Shown here in pieces: positions 17,701 to 24,773 of a stretch of DNA of 31,888 bases; position 1 is the stretch's first letter; every line of letters begins with the position of its first letter. Origin of the DNA: a virus. Below the pieces are notes generated by a model. The model ran no database searches. It saw nothing but the letters and a program-made list of their open reading frames with translations, and was not told the origin of the DNA. Where the stretch lies: positions 1 through 31,888 of IMG/VR virus record IMGVR_UViG_3300044614_000569. The stretch is one strand, 5' to 3'. Made by a program: the position numbers and the translations under genes.

Positions 17701-20034
17701 TTCTATACTGGAGTCAAAAATCATCCACTAGGCAGGATAAAAGGGTTCCATGACGGTGGTCCAGTAGGTCATAAGCACGACTCAACAAATGTGATGTCAG
17801 CGCCTAAATGGACAAAGCTTGATGGAAAAAAACATTATGTTTATGATAAGTTGAGTGGTGGATTTGGTATCAGTGTAATAGATACAAAGGGAATGACTCT
17901 TGATCAGCTTAATGCTAGATATATTGATAAGGGAGTTTATACTGAAAGCCAATCTAAAAATAAAAGTTCATCCAACAACTCTCCTTATTCTTATGGACCA
18001 GCAGTTGGAGATGGACTGTTTAGGGGATTCTCAGTACCTTGGCTTGACGCATTAGGTATAAAAGGATTAATGCAAACAGGAAATAAAATTTTTCGAGGAG
18101 GAAAAGAAAGCGAATTCTTTGGAAAACCAAATAAGGGTGACTATGCAAATGCTGCGTTATTCCCCCTCAACTTCCTTGTAGGCAAAACCAAAGCAGCAAA
18201 ATCTATATCAAAGTACCCACTAGATGTTGCTGCACCATCTGCAAAGATGTTGGGATCAGCAGCACTAAGAGCCGTACAACAAACGCCTAAAGGCATATTA
18301 AATACTCTAAGGTCTGTGTTATGGAAAACAGTTGGCGCAACAAAAGTAGGCAAAGAGGCGTTGTATAAAATACCTAAAATTGCTGGCTTTAGACCTTATA
18401 GTCCAAAGGGGGTTCCATCTGTATTTACTAATACAGCCGATTATGTTAGAAGAACAGGCAAAAGCTTTTTTGACGATATTACAAATCGTCCTCGTATTCT
18501 ACCATCTCGTACTGGTGCTCCTGGAGGAGCAAAGGCTTGGGATGATTGGGCAGACCTAAGCAATGTTGGTAAGACAAATCCTCAGGAAGCCTTTGGTGAA
18601 CTTTTTGGGCTACTATCTAATTTAACTAAAGCGACAACTTTAAATCCTATTGCTAAAATTGGAAGCAAGGTAAAGTCAAAAATAACTTCTGGCATTGATG
18701 CTAAAAAGAATTCATTTAAATTCTTTAAAGAATTTATATTGCCAGCAAAATCTTCATTTAATCCAAAGCAAGCTATATCAAATTTCTTATACAGATACAC
18801 CCCATATGGAACAATGAAAGCTAGAAAAATATTAGAAATGGGTGGAAGAGAAGGAAGCTGGTCACCTTCAGCAGTTGATCCAAGCTCAGGACCAGAAATG
18901 TTTGAAACACTTAAAGAGCTATCAATGCGTCCTTTTTATCATGGAGGCATACTTCCAGAAACACTTTTAGATAGATCAGTACCTGGTGTTTTAGGAAATG
19001 CAGTAGATGACATGTTTGCTGCTAAGCACAGCATGTTCGGAAACCTTTTTGACTTTGATTTGTTTACCACAGCTTCAAAAGGAATGTCTTCATCATATTC
19101 AAAAACTAAAAATACGGTTAATGTGTTTAGCGAAGAAGCTGGAAACATATATGAAATGTTTTTCAAAAAACTTACTGGAAGAAAAACTTTAGATTTACGT
19201 GGCGGACAGAAATCAATTTGGTCTCAAAGCAAAAGAGCCTATGCAGCTCTAGAATCGTTTTTAGCTAAAACTCACGGAATGGAAACTGCAAGACTGATGT
19301 TGGCAGGAGAAAGAATACCTGGTCAAGCATTTAGCTCACTTGGTAGAGCAAGAGATAGCTTCTTGCAAGGAGAGAATTTAAGGCTAGCTTTTACCAAGCT
19401 AGGTCCAAAAGGATTTAAATACCTTATTGACACAATAGTTCATGAAGGTGGAAGAAATACAAATTCTGTGTCCCACCCAGTTGTAGCATCTTTAGCTCCT
19501 CAAAAAGTAGTATCTGGATTTAAAAAGATATTAGATGGAAGAGATCTAGGATTTTTTGATTCCCTGAACTTAAGCAAAGTGGGATTTACTAAAATATCAT
19601 CAGAATTAGAAAAAACACTAACAGAAATTGTTACGAGAGCTGCTGATCAAAAAGAAAGATTGGGTAAGGTTTTGCCATTCTTAAAGGCTGGGCATTTTGC
19701 AGAAGGAGGAATGGCTGGAGGAAAATTCAACATTCCTAAATTTGAAACTGGAATTAATAATGTCCCAGCAGATATGCTTGCGATGCTTCATAAGAATGAA
19801 GCAGTAGTTCCTGCTAACATGAACCCCTTTAATCCTAATGCTAATAATGCTACAATGGGTGGAGGCGTATATAACATTACAAATAATATTAATGGATTTG
19901 ATGGTGACATAAATGCACTATCTGATATGGTTACAAGAAAAACAGTTGAGTCTATGAAGACAATGAGCAAGATATCAGTTAAATCTATGGGAGAAAGTAG
20001 ATCACTAGGAAGTGGATTGGAGGTTAGAGCATAA
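8755..20034 (+). CDS. Tail tape measure protein (3759 aa, multidomain)
   Basis: Sets tail length, fills the tube lumen and is ejected ahead of DNA. TTG 8755 has AAGGAG eight bases upstream. Residues 1-170 are helical; about 173-500 match the TP901-type tape measure core (ADIAATGKQGNDLLVSTQ, AIPKAGPVIESLGG); about 517-571 and 1829-1950 hold hydrophobic membrane-like helices; about 2263-2425 is a charged coiled coil. The rest alternates Gly-rich beads (GG-[ILMPYF]) with globular segments. Tape-measure hallmarks are GEKGPELFVP (1792), GTSDSIPAWLSNGEYVI (about 2688) and MLAMLHKNEAVVPANMNPF near the C-terminus. Unusual segments are about 1030-1290 (unknown), 1345-1600 (kinase-like), 2870-2990 (unknown, THFSSSPKYQ) and 3390-3490 (ADP-ribosyltransferase-like). 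Fully helical it would span about 560 nm at 0.15 nm per residue; the globular parts imply a shorter tail. Confidence 0.93.
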   Translation: MAEQNINTNITATANFSSLTAQLRAVTAELVKLQATTIGLDRNLSNEVGRMNRSFAETMRATGQFSSHFVTLESDVQKFGKRLDTGRMKLGEYFGVWQGHTRKTSTLIKDLAKQQVLMEQAVLQPLGRNAQGQMQYNVHVANGLDLLKNRTALLRQEASILNKVMLDGSNQLINWGKNTQWAGRQLTVGLTVPMMAFGAAAQKAFLEADQQLVRLTKVYGGLAETSSAELKQVRKDVEETAKELASIYGASYKETIALAADIAATGKQGNDLLVSTQETTRLSILGEVDRQDAMKATLAIQNAFKQSNDELAQSINFLNAVENQTSTSLADLVEAIPKAGPVIESLGGNVQDLALYLTAMKEGGVNASEGANAIKSSLASLINPTKVAKEMFMGFGIDLGSIVKSNAGDVTATILALQASLDKLDPLQKAQAIEQLFGKFQFARMGALFNNLGKEGSQTLQVLDLMKASTEELASIADRELKAMTESASGQYKRALETIKAELAGVGDQFLKISTFVLKTISGIIKFVENLPGPIKSLLTFLGGLTAFAGPLIMLTGVLGNFLGYIIKGVFHLKQLFKGGSGFKLLTPEMMAAAEAGKVVEKSFFSDAQAAIALETAVNNLAASFDRLKASALNSAVATSSSISTMGGATVLSPTGVAANAERMADKDSKFIGAPYSRQFAHTIPAAIQQPGTIFGVVPNPGPVNVRVSNNPQMYMDQDLPRVPGVTSISGVSTGIVAAEAAKWHAMTAAIATQSQAELSLLKTEVAATGTVTHELSSVYQAMLPQMQQLTQLAADEGAMIVRQLQQGVITVDQARAKIISLNATIEVMMAETAAQVAAGMGRGINLTTVPFTSQPVVDPVTGKSNMKEMFHKPETAALVDKVAEGLGVRTSGGGYSIETTKPRIILPKRGPLRGFNDGGYVYTLEDGPVVPGDKSVNYDNTMAKIPVGGFVLNQDATRNNPQLVEYAKKSKPYNRGGMIDAMLTPYETVFTPEQTQEMLPILEAANNGQRIQFRNAGGILGGPIVSGKHNYGRFDALKSLFKRKKAKSADDLANLSPQIRLGREHRTDADDAHDYVEGVFGAAAPRRGVLGNKNGYFFVGNWGLNTRKTTNSKINAGTAKPQEIIDDIMFLPPSEALPALRRFLKVNKIDDELADRLVLEARDGIVSNLASHGDSLIGERLFAQAQHAEYLKIADQLGLRKRYIDSLNVPGQRRGFKDPGNHSSGFQGATAISPYRTSDLDTLITKNEEFGTNFMGSYETYNPKELKINGEDGAFAHMMLDGFAMGGIIKKRKANYGRLFLGMPKSIKQVQEQRKRREVMEQTTEAVNKSRFAKEEPTNFGKKEEDTKGHSFPVEGVGGVYTKPDGTRVFVKPVLDETAALAEQRYNAIHQGAHRLTPPQQEIRVMIDPTDPAGKRKLLVLESPYDPRFASLPKEMSEQEYFQQLLASALRGDKDLSPGNIGGSFVADGGTMGVFKTASGLRSYADDMPSVAEQARINLLGVKGGAKRFFAESTVDIPRGMTPQQYQQSMLNEIDEVLPRLKETIAGFKGLTPREEEVYAAMIKRLEDARHVNWKEFHGIHSAVKPTAPKSLTPAALAKLEEAAALRARQKGHAVSLSDMAFKSDANGFNGGGLINVIKSLAMRRIGAGFGKNTTGGWGVTSLEIGMAEKLFASSGLTKRTQRILYDKFAEALAKEMPYGYAKNAQGQLLKALEPDIMDSVIRSAASSTISAPEGRRVLSAIDRDILKRRYTNWESRKDTPLTEELKKLIFGLEGREKGGPVSGGTPYIVGEKGPELFVPMNSGGIVPNHALGGMIRTGKYNYGALGPVASIVAQQALPLAAFMLLPKALEKLGIASEKSNLILNGIFAVMTAGSIYKGVKTAKAAKAAKAAGSVVDDAAETAVATKSVSKFAQSLAKLRLVGMAIPGWGKVAVVALTTLATVSYGAWENARKARLASQEAFDVNEKQAKQLGIAYVSLTDKIKKATDAAQAQSQLTKVKAAGSTAIGGGINMSVKELNALQKKAKETQGDIVSMFNDLDKNDVTKAATALKVQLVAAGKSAQDAAREIYSIISISNKASQATEAVSSTEFLKIVDRASAAKVAIDTFVKSMNASDVDKKEIAASFSGGLDAIQLYYQSLVGVKDASGKAKSQVEALNDTIAHMNANKSNQQDIGDNILNTLIQENPLYKDILNSTDSMVDAWAKIQLYTNGVTADLSDISGEEAQGLLQVVNAISQAATEMTTNANLMNNPIDAIAEYGAAAKKAYDDAKKASDDATKNAQKNADAEIKALDKKIEKINEEADARIRAIEDQAEKQDYLTEVQKEQLNYQQALLSGDMSRAAQSQLNIQSLTNERQKTLSINAIQDKRDAEVKKLEAQKAGVQERLIKLQERANKLQEIANAKQKEYASVQALQQSIATTLSKAAITTDEGTIALLAEALRSDVAALAALGSDGAKAAKTVTSGVPTSKGSTIVTPGGQPIVQPGKQDWVAYLKSLTNDPGGPANSTVEYAKTYFEKFGTHVEDFGLYVKTLTGLDEVNGTRTIPLSKLRGEIKKDPENPNDYNKMEYFTADGKSVGKGAKGRAKYFENPEKPMSGEAYIYPNSKVNRGALNGVQDINLALYNKGVKTPLVQDGLKYEHNGSVTKGGKVVGYWGYNIPNVGFRSYATGGPVKNFEWGGNVKGPGTGTSDSIPAWLSNGEYVIKEKAVKQYGVSFFDGLNAQKLAGGGPVGLGSPSPINSGYLNKGGMIPGFAEGGWLSRFNPLNWFSNAGSAYVTGMQNHGAKKLDYRAPEYKTSLSQSEKNATALEALKEISMYNTAGRIAQGNAGAMDYASIIPFIRPTRAIRSTRNKLEALKLMKQGVHNSPNPNLADELLHPLEYQAQKEQTLGNFTHFSSSPKYQAGNPRYGSNSYKTKLDVKAIMTILKSKGFASSTDMAKKYGLTEGMYGVKFNHPAVQAAMKDGYIGTKYMIGNETAGQFAPFYTGVKNHPLGRIKGFHDGGPVGHKHDSTNVMSAPKWTKLDGKKHYVYDKLSGGFGISVIDTKGMTLDQLNARYIDKGVYTESQSKNKSSSNNSPYSYGPAVGDGLFRGFSVPWLDALGIKGLMQTGNKIFRGGKESEFFGKPNKGDYANAALFPLNFLVGKTKAAKSISKYPLDVAAPSAKMLGSAALRAVQQTPKGILNTLRSVLWKTVGATKVGKEALYKIPKIAGFRPYSPKGVPSVFTNTADYVRRTGKSFFDDITNRPRILPSRTGAPGGAKAWDDWADLSNVGKTNPQEAFGELFGLLSNLTKATTLNPIAKIGSKVKSKITSGIDAKKNSFKFFKEFILPAKSSFNPKQAISNFLYRYTPYGTMKARKILEMGGREGSWSPSAVDPSSGPEMFETLKELSMRPFYHGGILPETLLDRSVPGVLGNAVDDMFAAKHSMFGNLFDFDLFTTASKGMSSSYSKTKNTVNVFSEEAGNIYEMFFKKLTGRKTLDLRGGQKSIWSQSKRAYAALESFLAKTHGMETARLMLAGERIPGQAFSSLGRARDSFLQGENLRLAFTKLGPKGFKYLIDTIVHEGGRNTNSVSHPVVASLAPQKVVSGFKKILDGRDLGFFDSLNLSKVGFTKISSELEKTLTEIVTRAADQKERLGKVLPFLKAGHFAEGGMAGGKFNIPKFETGINNVPADMLAMLHKNEAVVPANMNPFNPNANNATMGGGVYNITNNINGFDGDINALSDMVTRKTVESMKTMSKISVKSMGESRSLGSGLEVRA

Positions 20035-20510
20035 TGGGTTATACAAAATTACCTAAAGGCGTAGGGCTACAAATAGAGGGCAAGGATGTTCTTGCCACTG
20101 TACCAGGCACCACTTTAACTTGGCTAAAAATATCTGACCACAATAGATCAGAAATAACTGTAGGCTCAAATAGAATCCAGCAAGTTCAAAGAATGGCTAA
20201 CGGAACCCTCAGAAAATTTTTTATTGCTGATAAAAAAACATTTAGCATGTCTTGGAATATGCTACCAACTACAAGAACACATACGGCAGACGGAAACCTT
20301 GGGGCAGAAGATCTAAGAAGATTTTATGCAAGCGAAGAGGGCAAGGGCACATTTAGAATACTATTAAATTTTGCAAAGTCTGGTGCCGCAGAAGACAATG
20401 TCAATACAGGAGAAGTATATACAGTATCGTTTACAGAATTTTCCGCAGTCTTACAAAAGCGTGGATTACATTCTTTCTGGACAATATCAATGACGCTGGA
20501 GGAAGTATAA
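20034..20510 (+). CDS. Distal tail / tail tube-like minor protein
   Basis: 158 aa, starting in a TAATG overlap with the tape measure and preceded by GGAGGT. It is beta-rich with the pattern ITVGSNRIQQVQRMANGTLRKFFIADKKTFSMSWNMLP, then a helix EDLRRFYASEEGKGTFRILLNF, and ends FWTISMTLEEV. These are features of the ring that joins tail tube and tip (distal tail protein) or a tube-initiator homologue. Position directly after the tape measure supports this. Distal tail protein versus a tail-tube paralogue cannot be settled by eye. Confidence 0.65.
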   Translation: MGYTKLPKGVGLQIEGKDVLATVPGTTLTWLKISDHNRSEITVGSNRIQQVQRMANGTLRKFFIADKKTFSMSWNMLPTTRTHTADGNLGAEDLRRFYASEEGKGTFRILLNFAKSGAAEDNVNTGEVYTVSFTEFSAVLQKRGLHSFWTISMTLEEV

Positions 20511-22777
20511 TGATTTCTCTTGCAACTCCAGCACAAACAGATGCCGTCACAGGAATATTAAAAAACAGATCATCAATCAATATATCAGTTGGCTGTGAAA
20601 TAGAATACAATATGAATACAATGATAGACAATATATCAGTGTATTCATCAAACACAGATGCAGAATATACCGCTGGAATAACTAATTTTAAACAGGGAAC
20701 AGCTAATCCATTTAAAAAGCTATTTCCAGTTGATTCTATTATAAAGCCATTTAGACCACTAAATTCTGGAGTCAAGTATTTTGTAGTACCATCAGATGGA
20801 ACTAATTTTATATATAAAGATCCAAAAGCTACATACTATAATCTTTCTACACCAAGAGTTTATTATCCAGGTCCATCAACATTTTATAAATACTGGCTAT
20901 CGCCAGAAGGCAAAGACTCAACAATAACAATTAAATATTCACAAACAACTGTTTCTATTATAAAAGCGGAGGCATCAAATACTGGTACAAGGTTCAAGGT
21001 TAAATATACAACCACAGTGCCACATGGATTTGTAACTGGCAATACAATAACAATAACTGGAATGTCAGACACAGCATATAATACAAACGGCAAAATTATA
21101 GAGGTACCATCAAGTACTTCATTTATTATAGAAAAGAACATAGGTAAGATTGGCTATCTAACATCTGCTGGAGTAGCCACTATACCAGAAACAAAAGCAG
21201 CGATTGCAAATAAGATATTAATTAGATTTGATAAGAATCATGCACTACCATCCGAAGTTACAGTTAGCATAACCTATAAAGATGGAGCAGTAAAGTCAGG
21301 AATAATGCCTAACTTTAGCACAGATTTTCCATCAGGAGAAGTATCTTTATATCCTACTGAGATAGATGAAAACTGGATTCATTTTACTGACAATATTTAC
21401 AGGGCCCCAAAGTATATAAAATCAATTGCATTAACTGCAAAAAATCCTGGCGGAACAAGCGTCATGGGATTAATAGAGATTTCTGCAAGATGGGTAAAGG
21501 AAATAAGCCCACTAGTTGCAGGATTTTCATTATCACAAGAGTCTTCAAATTCATCTTCAAGCGACATCCTTCCAGTAGGAAAGCTTTCAGCAAATGTTCT
21601 TTCTTTGTCTTTATCAAACTACAATCAGAACCAGGTTATGATTAGATCATACAATAGAGAAAAGCCATGGACAACTATTGCCAATGGCCCATCTGACTTT
21701 GATTTCTTATACACATTTAAAAATGCAGAACTAAGACCACACTTTAAGATATATGATGGCTCAACAGAGTATAAGATTCCACAGGGATCTTACTACATGG
21801 ATAGCTGGACAATTAATAACTTTGGCGACACAGATATAGTTGCCCTAGATGGCGCAAAGTATTTAATGGAATCAATAGCGCCAGACATGCTGTGCGAGAC
21901 ATACTCAGCAACTGCAATAATTAGAAGACTGCTAGACTCAGTTGGATTTACAAACTATAATATAAATATGGTAACAGAAACATCTGCAAAAGGCGCCGTA
22001 GTAATTAAAGACACTTCAATACCAACAATAGGATACTGGTGGACAACAGATTCAAAAACGGTATGGGAGCACCTTCAAGATTTGTGTAGAGACATACAGA
22101 TGAATGCCTTCTTTGATCAAAATAATGTTTTGCAATTTTATACAAGAGATAAGATATATTCACAAACGGTACCAGTTTGGAATTTTTATGAAAAGCCAGA
22201 AGGGTCAGTTCTTCCCAACATTATTTCTTTAAGCCAAGAAGAAGTTGCTTCTGGAAATAACGTAAAGATTATATGGAATTCAATTGTGCCAACCCAGTAT
22301 ACTGGAGATGCTACAAAGCTTGCACAAGCACCAACGACTTTTTTGAGCGCAGGCGGACTAAAGCTAGACATATCAAAGGACACACCAGCAGATAATACAG
22401 TATTAGTAATAAATAATAATACTGTTGGAGATTCTTATAGCCAATATCAAAGCGGATTCGCATTCAGCGGATATTTTCTTATTGACTCAGAGGTAATTGA
22501 ATTTGATGCATTAGAATATCAATTTATTGATTTTAATGATGATGAAAATATTGTTTGGATAGCATCACAAAATGATGTTAATAAGTATGTCTCATTATCA
22601 AAGCCAGGATTTGTTGATATCAATAATATTTTAGGAACAGCATATTTTAAGCCAACAGGTAGATATCGTGTTAAAACACGTGGAGCACTTGGCACATTGG
22701 CAGCGGATCATAAAGCAACACCAATGAATGTAATAGAATCTGGCGGATGGACAGAAAGAGTGGTGGAGTGGATATGA
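20510..22777 (+). CDS. Baseplate hub / tail tip protein, N-terminal half
   Basis: 755 aa, starting in a TAATG overlap with GGAGGAAG upstream. The N-terminal 350 residues are beta-rich and include a small module at about residues 167-210 (VPHGFVTGNTITITGMSDTAYNTNGKIIEV) that recurs in the next protein. The centre (about 395-560) has hub-like features: MIRSYNREKPWTTIANGPSDF, an ADMLCETYSATAIIRRLLDSVGFTNYN-type helix, and VWEHLQDLCRDIQMNAFFD (from residue 518), a pattern of gp27/Tal-type hub domains. The C-terminus has YSQYQSGFAFSGYFLIDSEVIEFDALEYQFI and ends in an SGGWTERVVEWI segment. It lacks the usual C-terminal hub segment, which is instead present in the following gene. Confidence 0.7.
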   Translation: MISLATPAQTDAVTGILKNRSSINISVGCEIEYNMNTMIDNISVYSSNTDAEYTAGITNFKQGTANPFKKLFPVDSIIKPFRPLNSGVKYFVVPSDGTNFIYKDPKATYYNLSTPRVYYPGPSTFYKYWLSPEGKDSTITIKYSQTTVSIIKAEASNTGTRFKVKYTTTVPHGFVTGNTITITGMSDTAYNTNGKIIEVPSSTSFIIEKNIGKIGYLTSAGVATIPETKAAIANKILIRFDKNHALPSEVTVSITYKDGAVKSGIMPNFSTDFPSGEVSLYPTEIDENWIHFTDNIYRAPKYIKSIALTAKNPGGTSVMGLIEISARWVKEISPLVAGFSLSQESSNSSSSDILPVGKLSANVLSLSLSNYNQNQVMIRSYNREKPWTTIANGPSDFDFLYTFKNAELRPHFKIYDGSTEYKIPQGSYYMDSWTINNFGDTDIVALDGAKYLMESIAPDMLCETYSATAIIRRLLDSVGFTNYNINMVTETSAKGAVVIKDTSIPTIGYWWTTDSKTVWEHLQDLCRDIQMNAFFDQNNVLQFYTRDKIYSQTVPVWNFYEKPEGSVLPNIISLSQEEVASGNNVKIIWNSIVPTQYTGDATKLAQAPTTFLSAGGLKLDISKDTPADNTVLVINNNTVGDSYSQYQSGFAFSGYFLIDSEVIEFDALEYQFIDFNDDENIVWIASQNDVNKYVSLSKPGFVDINNILGTAYFKPTGRYRVKTRGALGTLAADHKATPMNVIESGGWTERVVEWI

Positions 22778-24765
22778 GACTATCAGAAATACAAATGATT
22801 GAAGATCCTCAACATACTGGACCAGTTATTGACATGTTATACTCATCATCAGTACATGAGATATCAAATAAAGATCTGGGGTTAGCTGAAAACTCAAATA
22901 TAAATATACATATTTCTGTAAAAGAAATTGATCTAGGCATAGACCCAGACGGATATATTGTGACTCGTCAAATGTTTTCATCAGATGGAAAATCGCCAGA
23001 CGGACCCCCATCAGACCTTTGGCCAGGAAGCACAACAAGAAAGTTAATATTTTATAAACACAATGTAACAAAATTAGTTTGTGCAAATAATTTAATTACA
23101 TTCACTGCAAATGCACACAATTTTGCGGTAGGAGATTATGTAACTATAAGCAATACATTTACAAGATTTAATGTATCAAAAAAGAAAGTAATATCTGTAA
23201 CTGCAAATACATTTTCTTTTGATGGAACTGGAATAACTCCTATAACAGAAAGAGCTACAACTGGAAAAGCCATACAGGATATAATTATAACTGGAATAAA
23301 TTCTGGAAGGTATTATGATTTTAGAATTAATCCGTATAAAGGTAACCCATCTCTTGATGAGAACATAAGCAAGTACTCAGAACTCATAAGTAAGTACAAG
23401 ACATCGTACTATTCTCCAATTGCAAGAGACAAAATATCTCCTGCCTCATTAGCAAATCAAACATCTGGAAAGTCATACTTAGAAATTTTTAATAATATAA
23501 AAAATAACACTTCTATTGTATATAAAGATTTTGACTCAATAGTTGTCCCAGCTATAACATATAGTCAGTACTACTTAGCACTACAACAACCTAATGGATA
23601 TTATTCTTTTGGAACCACAGTTTACTTTGATACAGAGGTCAATTCAAATGGAAGAAATTCAGCAGGCCTAGGATTTTTTGTTTCAGAAAACGGGGGCAAA
23701 GGTTACTTTATACAGCTAAGCACAGAGGCAAATGCTTCTGATGCAAATAAAAAACCTCTTAGGATAATAAAGGTAGACGGATCAGAGCAAAGAGTTCTAA
23801 GTGATTCTCAAATAACTAGAGAGTCTATGTTTGCTGGTGTTCAGCAAGGAATAACATATGCTATTGATGTAAAGGTAAAGTACACACCATCACAAACAAC
23901 TATAATATGTTTTATTAATGGCCAAAGAATTGTTGCCACAGACAAGGTTAGTAATGATAAAAGATTTCCAGGAACAATCTATCCTCAAAAAGGTGTATCT
24001 TTATTTACTACAGTAGGCAAAGCATTTTTTGATTACGTATATGCAGACACTATAACAGAAGAGCAATATAAAAAAGCAGAGTACTCTACAAATTTCTATG
24101 CAGGACAGTTCTCAAATGATATATTAGATTTATCATTTGGAGATTTTATATATAATTCTGTAAGCGAAGATGACGAAATTACAAAAAAGCCAGGTGCAGT
24201 AGAAGAGTTTGGATCCACAGTAAGAGAGATATATAGACTAAGTACAAAATTTGATGAACGCCCAGCTAAGCCTATTGACATATCTTTATCTTTAAATAAG
24301 TCAGCAAAGATATTGGGAAATAAAACGTCTGCTTATGGGACAGATATATTTGTTTTAAACAATTCATCTACAACAGTTCCGCTAGAAGATTCAAAGACCA
24401 ACAGTCTATTTGTTTTTGGAAATCAAATAAACAAAACCCCAGATCAAGAATTTTCTACAGTAAAAGAAAATGACTACAAGAGTGACGAGCCAATAGTTTT
24501 TCAGTCTATGTGGCTACAAAATGAAAATGATGTAGAGTCATTGGCATACTGGATCAAAGATGCAGTTGTAAATAAAGGAAAAATATTAGTAGCAGAGGTT
24601 TTTGGAAACCCACTATTGTCTCCTGGAGATATTGTAAGCGTAAAGTATACATATCAAGGTCTGGACGGAACAGAGAAATTTATTATTACTGGCGTATATC
24701 ACACATACAAGGAAGGCCTAACTACAGAAATTACCTGTAGATCATTAGGAACACAAATGGTATAA
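22774..24765 (+). CDS. Tail tip/hub protein, C-terminal half, with lectin-like domain
   Basis: 663 aa from ATG 22774, an ATGA overlap with the hub gene and GGAG (22765-22768) five bases upstream; an ATG at 22747 in the same frame lacks a ribosome site and overlaps 31 bases. Residues about 110-156 (AHNFAVGDYVTISN ... ISVTANTFSFDGTG) repeat the small module seen in the previous protein. Residues about 262-430 look like a concanavalin/laminin-G-type sandwich (GYYSFGTTVYFDTEVN ... GYFIQLSTEANAS ... YAIDVKVKYT). Residues about 580-663 (VESLAYWIKDAVVNKGKILV ... NPLLSPGDIVSVKYTYQGL) match the last domain of tail hub proteins. Together with the previous gene it likely builds one hub plus a carbohydrate-binding surface. 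Confidence 0.7.
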   Translation: MRLSEIQMIEDPQHTGPVIDMLYSSSVHEISNKDLGLAENSNINIHISVKEIDLGIDPDGYIVTRQMFSSDGKSPDGPPSDLWPGSTTRKLIFYKHNVTKLVCANNLITFTANAHNFAVGDYVTISNTFTRFNVSKKKVISVTANTFSFDGTGITPITERATTGKAIQDIIITGINSGRYYDFRINPYKGNPSLDENISKYSELISKYKTSYYSPIARDKISPASLANQTSGKSYLEIFNNIKNNTSIVYKDFDSIVVPAITYSQYYLALQQPNGYYSFGTTVYFDTEVNSNGRNSAGLGFFVSENGGKGYFIQLSTEANASDANKKPLRIIKVDGSEQRVLSDSQITRESMFAGVQQGITYAIDVKVKYTPSQTTIICFINGQRIVATDKVSNDKRFPGTIYPQKGVSLFTTVGKAFFDYVYADTITEEQYKKAEYSTNFYAGQFSNDILDLSFGDFIYNSVSEDDEITKKPGAVEEFGSTVREIYRLSTKFDERPAKPIDISLSLNKSAKILGNKTSAYGTDIFVLNNSSTTVPLEDSKTNSLFVFGNQINKTPDQEFSTVKENDYKSDEPIVFQSMWLQNENDVESLAYWIKDAVVNKGKILVAEVFGNPLLSPGDIVSVKYTYQGLDGTEKFIITGVYHTYKEGLTTEITCRSLGTQMV

Positions 24766-24773
24766 TGATAAAA
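24758..24773 (+). promoter_or_regulatory. Possible leaderless promoter for the tail protein at 24773
   Basis: TGGTATAAT (24758-24766) is a perfect extended -10 box ending six bases before an ATG that has no Shine-Dalgarno. The first base of the start codon falls at the expected +1. The box overlaps the stop codon of the previous gene, so chance is possible. Confidence 0.4.

Noticed and set aside
22747-22773. ATG 22747 as start of the second hub gene
   Set aside because: ATG 22774 has a ribosome site and a standard ATGA overlap.
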